Assembly: GCA_943787985.1 (NCBI GenBank)
Contig: CALSOO010000002.1
Coordinates: 62,001 to 126,000, forward strand
Length of the DNA stretch: 64,000 bases
Origin: an uncultured Paracoccaceae bacterium
Lineage (GTDB): Bacteria > Pseudomonadota > Alphaproteobacteria > Rhodobacterales > Rhodobacteraceae
Direction: 5' to 3'
This document shows positions 9,548 through 20,081 of the stretch, in pieces. The position numbers were made by a program, and so were the translations under genes. Each line of letters starts with the position of its first letter. Within the stretch, counting starts at the first letter, position 1. The notes under the pieces are model-generated. The model had not been told where the DNA came from. It saw only the letters and a program-made list of their open reading frames with translations, and did not search any database.

Positions 9548-9624
9548 CGTGTTTTGTGACTTTGTTAATATGTTTCTCATGCTTGTTGCCTACCTTTAAA
9601 GCCAACTGGCTGAGGGGCGATGGA

Positions 9625-11520
9625 ATGTTGGCAATATCGGATGCGCGACGTGCAGGCAGGCACATTGTGCGTGTTGCCTTGCCACTGCTTACTTTGGTCG
9701 CCTGCGCTTATATACTGTCTGCTGAGGTGACCGCGGACACGCTTGTGGCCCTGCCCGCCCAACTCGCAGATATCCATTGGTCAGGTTGGCTTGGTGCTGT
9801 GTCTTTGACGATCGTCAGCTTGTGGGCCGTTGGCCGGTATGACGGTGTCGCACATGCACATTTTGCGACCCGCATCCCCGACCACCGCGCGCGGTGGACT
9901 GGAACAATTGCTGTATCAATGGCGCAGACCCTGGGATTTGGTATGTTCACGGGTGCATTGGCGCGGTGGCGTATGCTACCGGATCTGAGTATCAAAAGCG
10001 CATTTCAAATCTCGGCGTTCGTTTCTATCAGCTTCATTGCAAGTTGGGCGCTTGTGACAGCAACTGCAATGCTTCTGCTTCCTGCGCCGACTTGGTCATT
10101 CTGGCCCGCGCTAACAGCCTTTATCTGCGTTCCATTCGGGACCTGGTTGTTGTTTCGGCACCCCCAATTGCACCTCCAAAGCCTACATCCAAGCTTCGCC
10201 AACATATCTATGCGCTTGCCATCCCTAAAGTCCGCAGGTGCGATCGTGATCTGTTCGGCAATGGACACAATAGCGGCAGCTGGCGCACTTTACTTGTTGC
10301 TGCCTGTCAATGCGGATGTGTCATTCGCAACTTTCATCCCCTTATTTCTACTCGCGCTTGGAGCGGGGTTGATTTCAAACACACCCGGCGGGGTCGGACC
10401 GTTTGAAGTTATGATGCTCGGTTTGATGCCCCTTGTTCCTGTAGAAAATATTCTTGCCAGCATCATCGCATTTCGTGTCGTATATTATGGTGGACCTGCA
10501 ATTTTGGCATTTGTGAGCTTGCTGTTCCCGTTCAAGGCACGCATCCAGCAACGTCCCCAAATCGTTCCCAGCATTGCGCAAGCCCAAAACTCTGAAATTG
10601 GTGTCTTCAAACAAAACGGGGGATACGTGTTGCCCTCGTCTGAAGGGGCCTGTGCAGTCTGGCCAACAGGCCAAACCCTGACAATGTTGTGCAATCCGAT
10701 CAGCGGCACGGTTTCATCGAACTTGACCACTTTGAAAAATGAAGCCGCACTCAAAGGCGTTGTCCCGATGCTTTACAAGTGCAACAGAAAAACGGCGAAT
10801 GCAGCCCGCGCGACGAACTGGAAAGTCATGCATATTTCGGATGATGCTATTCTGTTTCCAGAAACATTTTCACTCGACAGCCCCTCCCGACGAACCTTGC
10901 GGCGCAAGCTTAGGGCAGCAGAAAAAGCGGGCGTCTCCATTTCCACCTACGATGTGCAACCCTGGCATGATATGGCACGAGTGGACCGAATTTGGCAGGC
11001 CCGCAATGGATCCGCGCGCGGTGGCACGATGGGGCAATTCTGTCCAACTTACCTCGAAGACCACTTCATTGCGCGCGCATATAAAGACGGCGCTTTGATT
11101 GCCTTCGCTACGTTCCAATGCAGCATACATGAATGGTGCCTCGACGTTATGCGCCATGTTGATGATGTGCCTGATGGAACCATGCACACGCTCGTCGCAC
11201 AGGCTATTGCCGAGGCAAGGCGTGCAGGCATCCAAAGACTTAGTCTTGCGGCAACACCCGCCTGTCCAGATCCATCAAGTGTTTTTTATCGCTGGGCAGC
11301 AGTTAAAGTGGTTGAAAAATCCGGCGGGCTCGGACTGCGCCAATTCAAGTCTGCCTTCGCGCCTTTATGGCAGCCCCGCTACGCAGCCGCACCAAATGTT
11401 GCCGGCCTCGTCATTGGTTTGTGTGACATCGCGAAAGAGGTTCACCAGCCCCAAAAACCACCCACCGAAACGGTCCCAAAAATTCATAATCTTGATGAAA
11501 ATTATGAACTGGCCTCATGA
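9625..11520 (+). CDS. mprF: MprF-like lysylphosphatidylglycerol-synthase family membrane protein
   Basis: About 631 residues from ATG 9625, which has a good GAGGGG ribosome site; an in-frame ATG at 9556 lacks one. Residues ~1-310 form a run of hydrophobic helices of the UPF0104 flippase type, including the family-like GLISNTPGGVGPFEVMML. Residues ~320-620 form a soluble DUF2156 domain of GNAT fold (SRRTLRRKLRAAEKAGVS, ...GLRQFKSAFAPLWQPRY). Proteins of this build attach an amino acid from aminoacyl-tRNA to phosphatidylglycerol or another lipid and flip the product, lowering surface negative charge. The amino acid and lipid cannot be read from sequence. The methionine synthase gene starts 43 bp downstream. 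Confidence 0.82.
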   Translation: MLAISDARRAGRHIVRVALPLLTLVACAYILSAEVTADTLVALPAQLADIHWSGWLGAVSLTIVSLWAVGRYDGVAHAHFATRIPDHRARWTGTIAVSMAQTLGFGMFTGALARWRMLPDLSIKSAFQISAFVSISFIASWALVTATAMLLLPAPTWSFWPALTAFICVPFGTWLLFRHPQLHLQSLHPSFANISMRLPSLKSAGAIVICSAMDTIAAAGALYLLLPVNADVSFATFIPLFLLALGAGLISNTPGGVGPFEVMMLGLMPLVPVENILASIIAFRVVYYGGPAILAFVSLLFPFKARIQQRPQIVPSIAQAQNSEIGVFKQNGGYVLPSSEGACAVWPTGQTLTMLCNPISGTVSSNLTTLKNEAALKGVVPMLYKCNRKTANAARATNWKVMHISDDAILFPETFSLDSPSRRTLRRKLRAAEKAGVSISTYDVQPWHDMARVDRIWQARNGSARGGTMGQFCPTYLEDHFIARAYKDGALIAFATFQCSIHEWCLDVMRHVDDVPDGTMHTLVAQAIAEARRAGIQRLSLAATPACPDPSSVFYRWAAVKVVEKSGGLGLRQFKSAFAPLWQPRYAAAPNVAGLVIGLCDIAKEVHQPQKPPTETVPKIHNLDENYELAS

Positions 11521-11563
11521 CATTCCTCGTGACAGGGGTTCGTGAAAAGGAATGGGGCCAAAT

Positions 11564-12583
11564 ATGACAAACGCATTTTCCAAACTTCTTGCCGAAAAAG
11601 GCACATTGCTGGCCGATGGAGCGACAGGCACCAACCTCTTCGACATGGGATTGATGTCAGGCGATGCTCCCGAGCTTTGGAACGTTGAAGAACCTCAAAA
11701 AATCAAAGCACTCTATGAAGGTGCCGTAAACGCGGGAAGCGACGTCTTTTTGACCAATTCCTTCGGCGCCAATGCCTCTCGGCTCAAGCTCCACAACGCA
11801 GAAAAACGTGTCCATGAATTGAGCAGGGTCGCAGCAGAACTCGCGCGGGACGTAGCGGACAAAGCAGGTCACACAGTCGTTGTAGCAGGATCCGTCGGGC
11901 CAACTGGCGAAATCATGGAACCCGTCGGGGGTCTTACACATGCTTTGGCTGTTGAGATGTTTCACGAAACGGCGGATGGCCTCAAAGCAGGCGGGGCTGA
12001 TGTGGTGTGGGTTGAAACAATTTCCGCCTCCGAGGAATTCAAAGCCGCCGCTGAGGGGTTTGCTTTGGCCGGAATCGAGTGGTGCGGAACGATGAGTTTC
12101 GACACAGCCGGGCGCACCATGATGGGTGTAACAAGCGCAGATATGGGTCGCGTTGGTCGGCAGTTTACCGAATGCCCCTCTCGCCTTTGGAGCCAACTGC
12201 GGGTACCGGCGCGTCCGATCTATTGCGCACGGTTTTAGGGTTTAGTGCTCTCGCGCCCACCTTGCCGATCATCGCCAAAGGAAATGCAGGCATTCCAAAA
12301 TACGTCAACGGACACATTCACTATGACGGCACTCCGGCTCTGATGGCGGATTATGCGGTTATGGCACGGGCCAGCGGAGCGCATATTATCGGCGGTTGTT
12401 GCGGAACAAAGCCCGAGCACTTGCGGGCCATGCGCGAAGCACTTGATACGCGCACTTTGGCAGAACGTCCTGCTCTCGAAGAAATAACAGCAAAACTTGG
12501 TGCGTTTTCATCGGCCCATGACGGAACGGGAGACGGCGAAACACCCCAACGACGTACAACGCGGGCGGCGGCGTCAAAGCTGA
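11564..12583 (+). pseudogene. bmt: Homocysteine methyltransferase component of split B12 methionine synthase (frameshifted)
   Basis: Starts MTNAFSKLLAEKGTLLADGATGTNLFDMGL and shows the whole homocysteine-binding barrel, with the zinc ligands as Cys in FGANCG and the late GGCCGTKPEHLRAM. The frame breaks at least twice between ~12165 and ~12211: the first frame stops at 12236, while GTGASDLLRTVLGF and the rest continue in another frame. Another shift near the end would give a basic tail ending around 12583; without it the frame runs to 12711. Roseobacters use such a stand-alone domain with a separate corrinoid protein instead of one MetH chain. The gene is conserved between the breaks, so sequence error is likelier than decay. 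Confidence 0.8.
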
Positions 12584-12840
12584 CCCGAGAAAACCGCACG
12601 GAAAAGGGCGCCGTTTGGAACCATACGACAGAAGCTGTTCATCATTCTGTAGCAATCTGGAACCTCGACCTAGCGTCTTGGGAACATGCGGATTTTCTGC
12701 GCCGACGATAGGATCAAATCGCTAGCGTGGTCGCCATTGGAACGGGCGATGTCGCAATTCGATAAGTGGCACTGCGACATTGTGTCAGAACAAGAGAGAC
12801 AATGGCCCAAAAGGACTCGGCCCAAAGCGAAGGAACGCAC

Positions 12841-13543
12841 ATGTCAGACGAAGACGATATCATCCTGGCGGATTTGGACGACGAAGAACTTGTCCAACAG
12901 ATGTTTGACGACCTTTACGATGGCCTCAAAGAGGAAATCGAAGAAGGTCGTAAACATCCTCTTGAGCGTGATTGGCACCCTACGAGTGCTGACCAGAAGC
13001 GCTGGTTGGCGGCATGACAATCGTCGGGCACGACTTCCGCGATGGCATCCTGTTCGTGCCCGAAGTTCTGCTGGCCGCCAACGCGATGAAGGGTGGCATG
13101 GCCATCCTCAAGCCGCTGCTTGGCCGAAACAGGCGCGCCACGCGTCGGGCAAATGGTCATCGGCACGGTCAAAGGCGACATCCACGACATCGGCAAGAAC
13201 CTTGTCGCCATGATGATGGAAGGCGCGGGCTTTGAAGTGGTCGACCTTGGCATCAACAACCCGTCGAGAACTATCTGACGCCATCGAAGACACGAAGACC
13301 GACATTCTGGGCATGTCCGCTCTTCTGACCACGACAATGCCCTACATGAAAGTCGTGATCGACACGATGGTCGAACAAGGCATCCGCGATGACTATATCG
13401 TTCTCGTGGGCGGCGCGCCGCTCAACGAAGAATTTGGCAAAGCCATTGGCGCAGACGCTTACTGCCGCGATGCGGCTGTGGCCGTCGAAACAGCCAAAGA
13501 TATGGGTTCTGCGCAAGCACAACCAAATGCATCAGCCGGCTGA
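12841..13543 (+). pseudogene. Corrinoid (B12)-binding methyltransferase protein, MtbC/MetH-type (frameshifted)
   Basis: Begins MSDEDDIILADLDDEELVQQM. The B12-binding signature GDIHDIGKNLV (His as the lower cobalt ligand) is present, then VVDLGINNP, and the Rossmann part LVGGAPLNEEFGKAIGADAY. The reading frame changes at about 12960-13015, 13120 and 13265, so no single ORF covers it. The order after the homocysteine methyltransferase and before DUF1638 is that of the Roseobacter split methionine synthase. End uncertain: frames stop at 13543 or slightly later. Confidence 0.78.
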
Positions 13544-13572
13544 ACCTGAGCTAAACAAGACGTGCTCAAGGC

Positions 13573-13606
13573 GCCCGTTCCGGACCCACCGGCGCGGGCC
13601 TTTTTT
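13573..13606 (+). terminator. Terminator after the corrinoid protein gene
   Basis: GCCCG..CCGG ... CCGG..CGGGC forms an interrupted stem followed directly by TTTTTT. Confidence 0.75.
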
Positions 13607-13620
13607 CTGAGGGATCGCTC

Positions 13621-14259
13621 ATGGCTCCTAGACGATCACGAGCTCGACAGACGAAGGCCTCGCGCCTGTCAGGCAAGACGGCCGCCTCCTGCTCATCGCC
13701 TGTGGTGCATTGGCGCGCGAGATTCTGGCGCTCAAAGCTCAAAACGGCTGGCCCACATGGATCTCACCTGTCTGCCGCCAATCTTCACCTCTACCCAGAG
13801 CGCATCACAGAAGCGGTCGAGGCCAGCGTCGCTCAAACACCGCACAGCCTATGACGATATTTTCGTGGTCTACGCCGATTGCGGCACCGGCGGTCTGCTC
13901 GAGGCCAGCCTGCGACGAACTTGGCGTCAAGATGGTCGCAGGGCCACATTGCTACAGCTTTTTCGAGGGAAATGAACGGTTTAGCAGCCAAAGTGAAACC
14001 GAATTCACCACGTTCTTCTTGACTGACTTTTTGGTCCGCCAGTTCGACGCCTTCGTTATGCAAGCCGATGGGTCTGGATCGTCACCCGGAGTTGCGCGAC
14101 ATGTACTTTGGAAATTACGAAAAGCTCGTCTATCAAGCCCAGACCGACGATCCAGAGTTGACAGAAAAAGCCAAAGACGCCGCCGCCCGCTTGGGGCTAG
14201 CCTTCGAGAGACGATTTACCGGTTACGGGGATCTGGAAACAGCGTTGGCACAGCTCTAG
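13621..14259 (+). pseudogene. DUF1638 protein linked to B12 methionine synthase (frameshifted)
   Basis: Pieces in changing frames read LLIACGALAREILALKAQNG, HLYPERITEAVEASV, YDDIFVVYADCGTGG, HCYSFFEGNERF, TFFLTDFLVRQFDAFV and finally LDRHPELRDMYFGNY ... FTGYGDLETALAQL. Together these make a DUF1638 protein of about 210 residues. At least four frame changes lie between ~13660 and ~14065. DUF1638 genes travel with corrinoid methyltransferases, and the context here agrees; the biochemical role is unknown to me. Confidence 0.7.
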
Positions 14260-14663
14260 CCCGCTGCTGCAACCTCTTGAATACGCTCGATCATGGCCCG
14301 CAGCCCATTGGAGCGCTGCGCAGACAAATGGTCATTCAAGCCAAGCCGCCCCATCTCGGCCCGTGCGTCTACGCCAAGCACCTCTTTTAGCGTCAAGCCG
14401 TTGTAAAGGCTTCGCAATACCGCAATCAAACCACGCACAATCATCGCGTCACTTTCACCGTTAAAGTGCAGAGTGCCCCCGTCAACGGTCGGGTGCAGCC
14501 ACACTTGACTTGCACAACCGTCCACTTTGGTCGCGGGGACTTTCAACGCGTCCTCGAGTGGCGCCATCGCCTTGCCCTGATCAATCACATAACGATACCT
14601 GTCTTCCCAATCATCAAGGAATTCAAAGTCTTCTACGATCGCTTCAAACGCTTGGCTTGCCAT
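14256..14663 (-). CDS. sufE: SufE family cysteine desulfurase activator
   Basis: 135 residues from ATG 14663 (MASQAFEAIVEDFEFLDDWEDRY), preceded by a GAGGCGG ribosome site. The sulfur-accepting cysteine is in KVDGCASQVWL, the normal SufE active-site motif. SufE takes sulfur from SufS and passes it to the SufBCD scaffold for Fe-S cluster assembly. It converges on the DUF1638 gene with a 4-bp overlap (14256-14259). This is the only gene between 12.2 and 18.2 kb with no visible frameshift. Confidence 0.92.
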   Translation of the reverse strand: MASQAFEAIVEDFEFLDDWEDRYRYVIDQGKAMAPLEDALKVPATKVDGCASQVWLHPTVDGGTLHFNGESDAMIVRGLIAVLRSLYNGLTLKEVLGVDARAEMGRLGLNDHLSAQRSNGLRAMIERIQEVAAAG

Positions 14664-14796
14664 GTCCGCCTCATCTGTTGTGCGATGAACAGGTAGTGCG
14701 CACACGGCCAAACGTCCACACCCTTTTGAGCGCGTGGGCTTTCCAAGTTGGAGACGATAGGCTACCAAAAGAAAAACACTGCACACAGGCCTCCAC

Positions 14797-15326
14797 ATGC
14801 GCATTGCAACATCCGCTCTTTTGATATCCGTGATGACCCTCACGTCTTGCGCCACAGTGCGCGACAGTCGTGTGAATCCGTTCAACTGGTTCGGGGGCAG
14901 CACGTCCCAGCCGGTTCAGGCTGAAGCCCCGAAGGCAAACAACCCCCTTTTGCCAGAACGCACAGGTATTTTCGCCAAGCAACGCGCGCGTGAAGGTGTG
15001 TATCAAGGCAAACCGGTCGATCAAGTAACCGAGTTGGTGATCGAGCGTGTACCCGGCGGTGCACTGATCCGCGCCACCGGCATCACCCGGACGCAAGGGG
15101 CTTACGATGTGCAGCTGACGCCCGAAACAGACACAGAAACGCCCGTTGATGGTGTGCTGACCTATCGGTTGGAAGCTTTGGGCCCCGTCCAACGCGATAC
15201 AGGGTGGCGCAACGCGCACCCGCACAGTCACTGTCGCGCGACATGTGTCAGACAAGGCACTGCAAGGCGTGCGCCACTGTGCGCGTCGTCGCTGAACGCA
15301 ATGTGCGTACGACCCGGCGTCGCTAG
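14797..15326 (+). pseudogene. Small lipoprotein of unknown function (frameshifted)
   Basis: Starts MRIATSALLISVMTLTSCATVRDS: a short signal peptide with a lipobox ending in Cys at about 18. The reading frame holds to about residue 133 (GVLTYRLEALGPVQRD), then continues in another frame (GGATRTRTVTVARHVSDKAL) and, after a further shift, RVVAERNVRTTRR to a stop at 15324-15326. The intact product would be ~175 residues. I do not recognise a named domain. It is divergent from sufE. Confidence 0.65.
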
Positions 15327-15339
15327 TTGCGCAGGCGGG

Positions 15340-16501
15340 TCAGTCTAGATCGACAATTTTAACGGAAGACCCCACGGCTGCGAGGGCGATCTTGCCTTCG
15401 CACAGCGCAACGCATCATTGCCGAACACTTCACGCCGCCAGCCGTATTAGGCCGGCACATCCCGCACACCAGCGGCGATAGCATCTAGATCAGCAGCAGG
15501 CGCAATCAGCTTGGCCGCAACACCCGCAGCTTTCGGTTTTGGCCTTTAGCAATACCCGCAACAGATCAGCCAACGCAGGGTTCACCTGCAGCTTTTCGCG
15601 GCTGCGATCGGGTTTCGGCAGTCTGTACGCAGGGCAATTCCCCCGCCCTACCGCTTCCAGAATGCCATCCGCGATGTCGCCCTTGCGCGCTTCACGCAGC
15701 AAAAGCGCGCGACCGACCAAGGTCTTCGGTGGTTTTCGGCTTGTTGCTTGCCAACTCCACCAACGCATCGTCTTTGTAGACCCGGTTGCGCGGGATGTTG
15801 CGCTCTTGGGCGTAGATTTCGCGAAACGCCGCCAGTTCACGCACGATCGCCAAGGAACTTTGGAGAATTCGTACGGGTTTTCACCCGCTTCCACGCGTTT
15901 TCAGGCGCCGCGACGTAGGTGTCAGGGATTGGTCAGAATGCCTCAAGCTCTTCTTGCACCCAGCGGCTGCGCCCTGTCTCCTCAAGCCGTTCGGCGAGAA
16001 ATTCATAGATCTGGCGCAAGATGCGTGACATCCGCCAACGCGTAGGTCTTTTGCGCATCCGTCAAAGGACGGCGCGACCAATCGGTAAAGCGGATGGTCT
16101 TGTCCACGCCCTCAGCGAATCTTTCGCACCAGCGTCTCATAGCCGACCTGCTCGCCAAAGCCGCACACCATAGCCGCAACCTGAGTGTCAAACAGGGCTC
16201 GGGATAACACCTGCGTCACGGAAAAAGATTTCCAGATCCTGGCGCGCAGCATGAAACACTTTACACAGTGCTTTCATCGCGCCATCAGTCGTAAAGCGGC
16301 TCAAGCGACATACCACTCGCCAGAGGGTCCACCAAAACGGCGTTGTCATCTGTCGTACCAGGCATAGCCAAGCTGCACAAGGCAGAGCTTGGAGTAATAC
16401 GTCCGCTCTCGCAAAAACTCCGTGTCTACAGTCACATAGTCGTGGGTTGCGGCCTCTTGGCAATAGTCAGCCAGCTCTGCGGTCGTGGTAATCGTTCTCA
16501 T
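15340..16501 (-). pseudogene. rnd: Ribonuclease D (multiply frameshifted)
   Basis: Begins [18 protein letters not shown] at 16501, then [21 protein letters not shown], the DEDD exonuclease I motif. Later pieces in shifted frames are [13 protein letters not shown] (second motif), [21 protein letters not shown] (third motif region), then an HRDC-like C-terminal part (LLREARKGDIADGILEAVGRG, LPKPDRSREKLQVNPALADLLR) ending SSVKIVDLD at 15340. Six or more frame changes are needed. The enzyme trims tRNA and other RNA 3' ends. It is downstream of purN, as in many alphaproteobacteria. Confidence 0.8.
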
Positions 16502-16529
16502 GTACAAGGCGCTTGCTCTTGTGTAATAT

Positions 16530-17156
16530 GGCTCTGCCTATACGCGAGAGCGTGAGGATTGACCAGCAAGGTACGGCAGTCGACAGGGCGCTGTCGCCGC
16601 GTCGCAAACGCGCCTGAGCACGGCAGGATAGAGAATGATGCTCTTGCGTCAGCACACGTGCGGCCAGCGTTTCGGCCGTGTCTCCGCCAAAACAGGCACA
16701 CGCGCCTGCCCCAAGATCGGCCCGTCATCCAGCTTTGCTGTGACCTCGTGAACAGTACAGCCCGCCTCGCTGTCGCCCGCGTCAAGGCCCGCTGATGCGT
16801 GTGCAGCCCCTTGTATTTGGGCAAAAGTGAGGGGTGAATATTGAGCATTCGCCCGTCCCACTGGCCGGTGAAGCCCTCCGTGAGCACGCGCATAAAGCCG
16901 CAAAGACAGATCATATCAGGCGTATGGCGCAGAAGAACGCTTTGCAGCTCGGCCTCAAACGCCGCACGATCTGCCCCATACGGCCGGTGATCGACCACAG
17001 CGGTCGCCACCCCGAGCGCTTCGGCCTTAGCCAACCCGCCCGCGTCCGCCGATTGCTCAAAACAACACAGGGCCGCGCAGGGTGATCCCCTGTCATGCTC
17101 TTCACAAGCGACAGCATGTTGGAGCCGCCGCCTGAGATAAAGAGCGCGACCCGCAT
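16530..17156 (-). pseudogene. purN: Phosphoribosylglycinamide formyltransferase PurN (frameshifted)
   Basis: Starts MRVALFISGGGSNMLSLVKSM at 17156. Following pieces in other frames are [35 protein letters not shown] and [20 protein letters not shown] (catalytic N-HPSLLP-G region), then [31 protein letters not shown] with the catalytic Asp. The 3' end is blurred by indels, roughly at 16530. PurN formylates GAR in purine synthesis. Its start overlaps the purM stop (TGATG). Confidence 0.82.
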
Positions 17157-18200
17157 CAGATAAGAGTGCCTGAGTAGCGCACGCCCTCGCCCGCGTCACC
17201 GCTCCCAAGACACTGACAGTCTCGCCTTCGCTCTCCAGCAGCGCCTTGAGGCGGTCCGCTTCGTCGCATCCACCGAAAGGATCATACCGATGCCAGAGTT
17301 AAACGTCTTGAGGAGTTCTGCCTCAGCCATACCGCCTGTCGCCGCAAGCCACTTGAACACCTCGGGCAGTTCCCATGCATCAAGGTTGATATCCGCGCCC
17401 AAGCCCTCGGGCAGAACCCGTGGCAGGTTTTCGGTCAAGCCACCCCCTGTGATATGCGCAAGCGCATGCACGCCGCCACTCTTCACAGCGGCCAAGGCCT
17501 GCTTCACATAAAGCCGTGTCGGCGTCAGCAAGCGCCGCGCCAAGCGTGCCCTCAGCCCAAGGGCATCGGCGTCCCAGCCAAGGCCCGAGACTTCAACAAG
17601 CTTGCGCACAAGGCTATAGCCGTTGGAGTGCACGCCGTCAGAGGCCAGCCCCAAGCAGCACATCCCCGCTCGACAACACCGCTCGGCAAATCCTGCCCAC
17701 GCTCCATCGCGCCGACAGCAAAACCCGCCAGATCGAAAGTCGCCATCAGGGTACATCCCCGGCATCTCGGCCGTCTCGCCACCAATCAAAGCACAGCCAG
17801 AGAGCTCGCAGCCCTTGCAATGCCCTCGATGATGCGCGCGGCCTTGTCCATTTCCAGACGCCCCGTGGCAAAGTAGTCAAGGAAGAACAGCGGCTCAGCG
17901 CCTTGGCAAACCAGATCGTTAACGCACATCGCCACCAGGTCGATGCCCACACCGTCGACTTCGCCAGTATCAATCGCAATGCGCAGCTTCGTGCCCACAC
18001 CATCTGTCGCCGCCACAAGCACAGGGTCGCTATAGCCTGCCGCCTTCAGATCAAACAGCGCGCCAAAACCGCCAAGCCCTGACATGACACCAGAGCGTGC
18101 CGTGCGTTTGGCCGCTGGCTTGATGCGCTCCACAAGCGCGTTGCCTGCGTCAATATCCACCCCTGCATCCGCATAGGTGATTCCGTTTTTGGTCTGTCAT
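17156..18200 (-). pseudogene. purM: Phosphoribosylformylglycinamidine cyclo-ligase PurM (frameshifted)
   Basis: Start ATG at 18200 (MTDQK...), then after one indel [21 protein letters not shown], a long clean part with [12 protein letters not shown] and [23 protein letters not shown], then in other frames IGGETAEMPGMY, ASDGVHSNGYSLVRKL, HITGGGLTENLPRVLP and GSGIG-like FNSGIGMILSV, ending SGTLI at 17156. All core motifs of the AIR synthetase family are readable, with four or more frame changes. A purM-purN-rnd operon is the usual order in this group. Confidence 0.85.
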
Positions 18201-18376
18201 GGCTGGCCCCCAGGCGTCCTGTTCGTTGCAAAGCCCTACCATGCATCACAGTCTGCATGCACGCGCGCATCCTAAATGATGTTTCACGTCCATGCCTGCT
18301 TCGCACGCCAAGGCGCAGCCCGCACTCTAACCGCTTGACGCAATCGCCCGCTCGTCTGCTAACCAGAAGCTCAGGC

Positions 18377-18450
18377 GGGCCTGTAGCTCAACTGGTTAGA
18401 GCAGAGCGCTCATAACGCTTTGGTTGCGGGTTCAAGTCCTGCCGGGCCTA
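18377..18450 (+). tRNA. tRNA with CAT anticodon, probably tRNA-Ile2 (lysidine type)
   Basis: Complete cloverleaf: acceptor GGGCCTG / CGGGCCT with discriminator A, D arm GCTC/GAGC, anticodon loop CTCATAA, T arm GCGGG TTCAAGT CCTGC. The genomic 3' end reads ACTG, not ACCA. The body resembles alphaproteobacterial tRNA-Ile(CAU), whose C34 is changed to lysidine by TilS so that it reads AUA, rather than initiator or elongator Met. That assignment is by resemblance. Confidence 0.85.
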
Positions 18451-18453
18451 CTG

Positions 18454-18873
18454 TTTCACAACGACCTCAACCACTTAACCTGGATTATGGTCACGCTTAT
18501 CGCAATCTCTCAATGGCTTGCGTCACCGGCGCCCAACACAAACACGCAGTGCGATCCGAAAGCCAGACAGCTAAGTCGACGGCCCGCTTTGAAGTGTACC
18601 TACCGTTTTTCATGTGGTCAGAAAAGCGGCCCTGATCTCCACCAAGCAAAGCGTTCAAACCACGACACGTCCAGCGGCGTATATTGGGATGTACGGTTTC
18701 GCTATCGCCCCACAAGTCCCGAGGATGGTTGCGCTGCGCGTCCGGAATGTCATTGCTTCATCCGCAGATGTTTTTACAGAAGTTGACTATCGACAGTCTC
18801 GCTTTCTGCGCAGCAGCGAAAAGCGAAAACCTGCGTATGGTCCATTTTTTCATTTCATCCCAACGGCTTGCAC
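18454..18873. other. Stretch without a supported gene
   Basis: About 420 bp between the tRNA and the acyltransferase gene. Short open frames exist but none has a ribosome site or a recognisable protein. Confidence 0.5.
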
Positions 18874-19548
18874 CTAAGAGTTCAGCAAATCTTCAAGCTT
18901 GGCGTTGAATGCGTCCAGCGGCATAGACGCATCAAGCTCCGTCACAGGATCAATCTGGATACTGACATGGCGCCGCCCTTTTTTGCGTCCGAGGAACTTC
19001 CAAAACCCGTCATATTTTGCAGTTTGGAATTGCCCCAATCCACCGATGCGCAACAACATCACAGGGGTGTCGGGAGCGTAGGCCATGATCTCGTGAACCC
19101 CAGACAACCCCGGCTTGATGATTTCGCGTTCCTGACGGCGCACGCGCCCTGCCGGAAACAGCAAAATACAGTGCCCGTTCTTCATGACTTTGTGAATGAT
19201 TTCTAATGTATCTTCTTTTTGGGCTTGGCGTTTTTCCTCAGGCCAACTGCGCGGCGAGCTCATGGGAATGGCCGAAATGATATGCATCGGAATCCACTGG
19301 GACCAGCTGTAGTACTCGTTATACAACACGGTCGGACGCAAGCGCGCGGTCGTGTACATAACTGCCGACAGCATAGGGCCATCGTGGCGACTGACATGTG
19401 TGGACAGGATCAATGCGCCGGGGTGGTCTTGCAGCAGGTGCTTGTTGGAGCAACTGATGTTGTAAAACAGTGCATAATACGTCCGCACAAGGATGAACAG
19501 GAAATGGCGCGCTGCGCGGCCAAGGGTAGCATCAATAAACCGTCTCAC
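18874..19548 (-). CDS. 1-acyl-glycerol-3-phosphate acyltransferase family protein (PlsC-like)
   Basis: 224 residues. The acyltransferase HX4D motif appears as STHVSRHDGPML (~48-60), preceded by a hydrophobic segment at ~13-32. The second motif, FPEGT in classic PlsC, reads FPAGRVRR (~130), so this is a divergent member of the lysophospholipid acyltransferase superfamily. It would transfer an acyl chain to a lysophospholipid or related lipid at the inner membrane. The exact substrate cannot be told. Confidence 0.75.
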   Translation of the reverse strand: MRRFIDATLGRAARHFLFILVRTYYALFYNISCSNKHLLQDHPGALILSTHVSRHDGPMLSAVMYTTARLRPTVLYNEYYSWSQWIPMHIISAIPMSSPRSWPEEKRQAQKEDTLEIIHKVMKNGHCILLFPAGRVRRQEREIIKPGLSGVHEIMAYAPDTPVMLLRIGGLGQFQTAKYDGFWKFLGRKKGRRHVSIQIDPVTELDASMPLDAFNAKLEDLLNS

Positions 19549-19963
19549 ACATCACTCCAATGACCTATCACGCTCTCTTGGTCCGCCGATGTCCAAGTAT
19601 CAGCCCAACCATTTGAAAAGCGCGTTTATTGTCCAAGTGCGTCGCACCCAAGCGTTTTATCCGTTGCTTGAACGTGTGAGCAATCGCGGGGGAATACAAT
19701 GGTTGCAATGCGTCCATGCCATTCCATCTGCGATCGGCGAAGGCATACTCATGCACACAAGACCGGACACGGAGACTCTCGCGGGCTGTCCATATATAGC
19801 CAGGCCGCAACACCCAGAGGTCCGCCCCCACCTCATAAAGGAGCGCCCTGCCCTTGTTTTCAATTTCTAACGATTGCTCTTGGCCACATTGAAGCACTTA
19901 GAACAGAACGCAGAAAAAACCCTACTGCGAAATAGGGGCGACACATATCTTGTGAGGGGAAAA

Positions 19964-20039
<76 letters not shown>

Positions 20040-20081
20040 GATGAGGCGGTGTTTAGCTAAAGAATTTCATGGACGCAAGCC

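Noticed and set aside
19568-19897. Open frame of 109 codons on the minus strand beside tRNA-Val
   Set aside because: No ribosome site, no recognisable motif and untypical composition; not supported as a gene.
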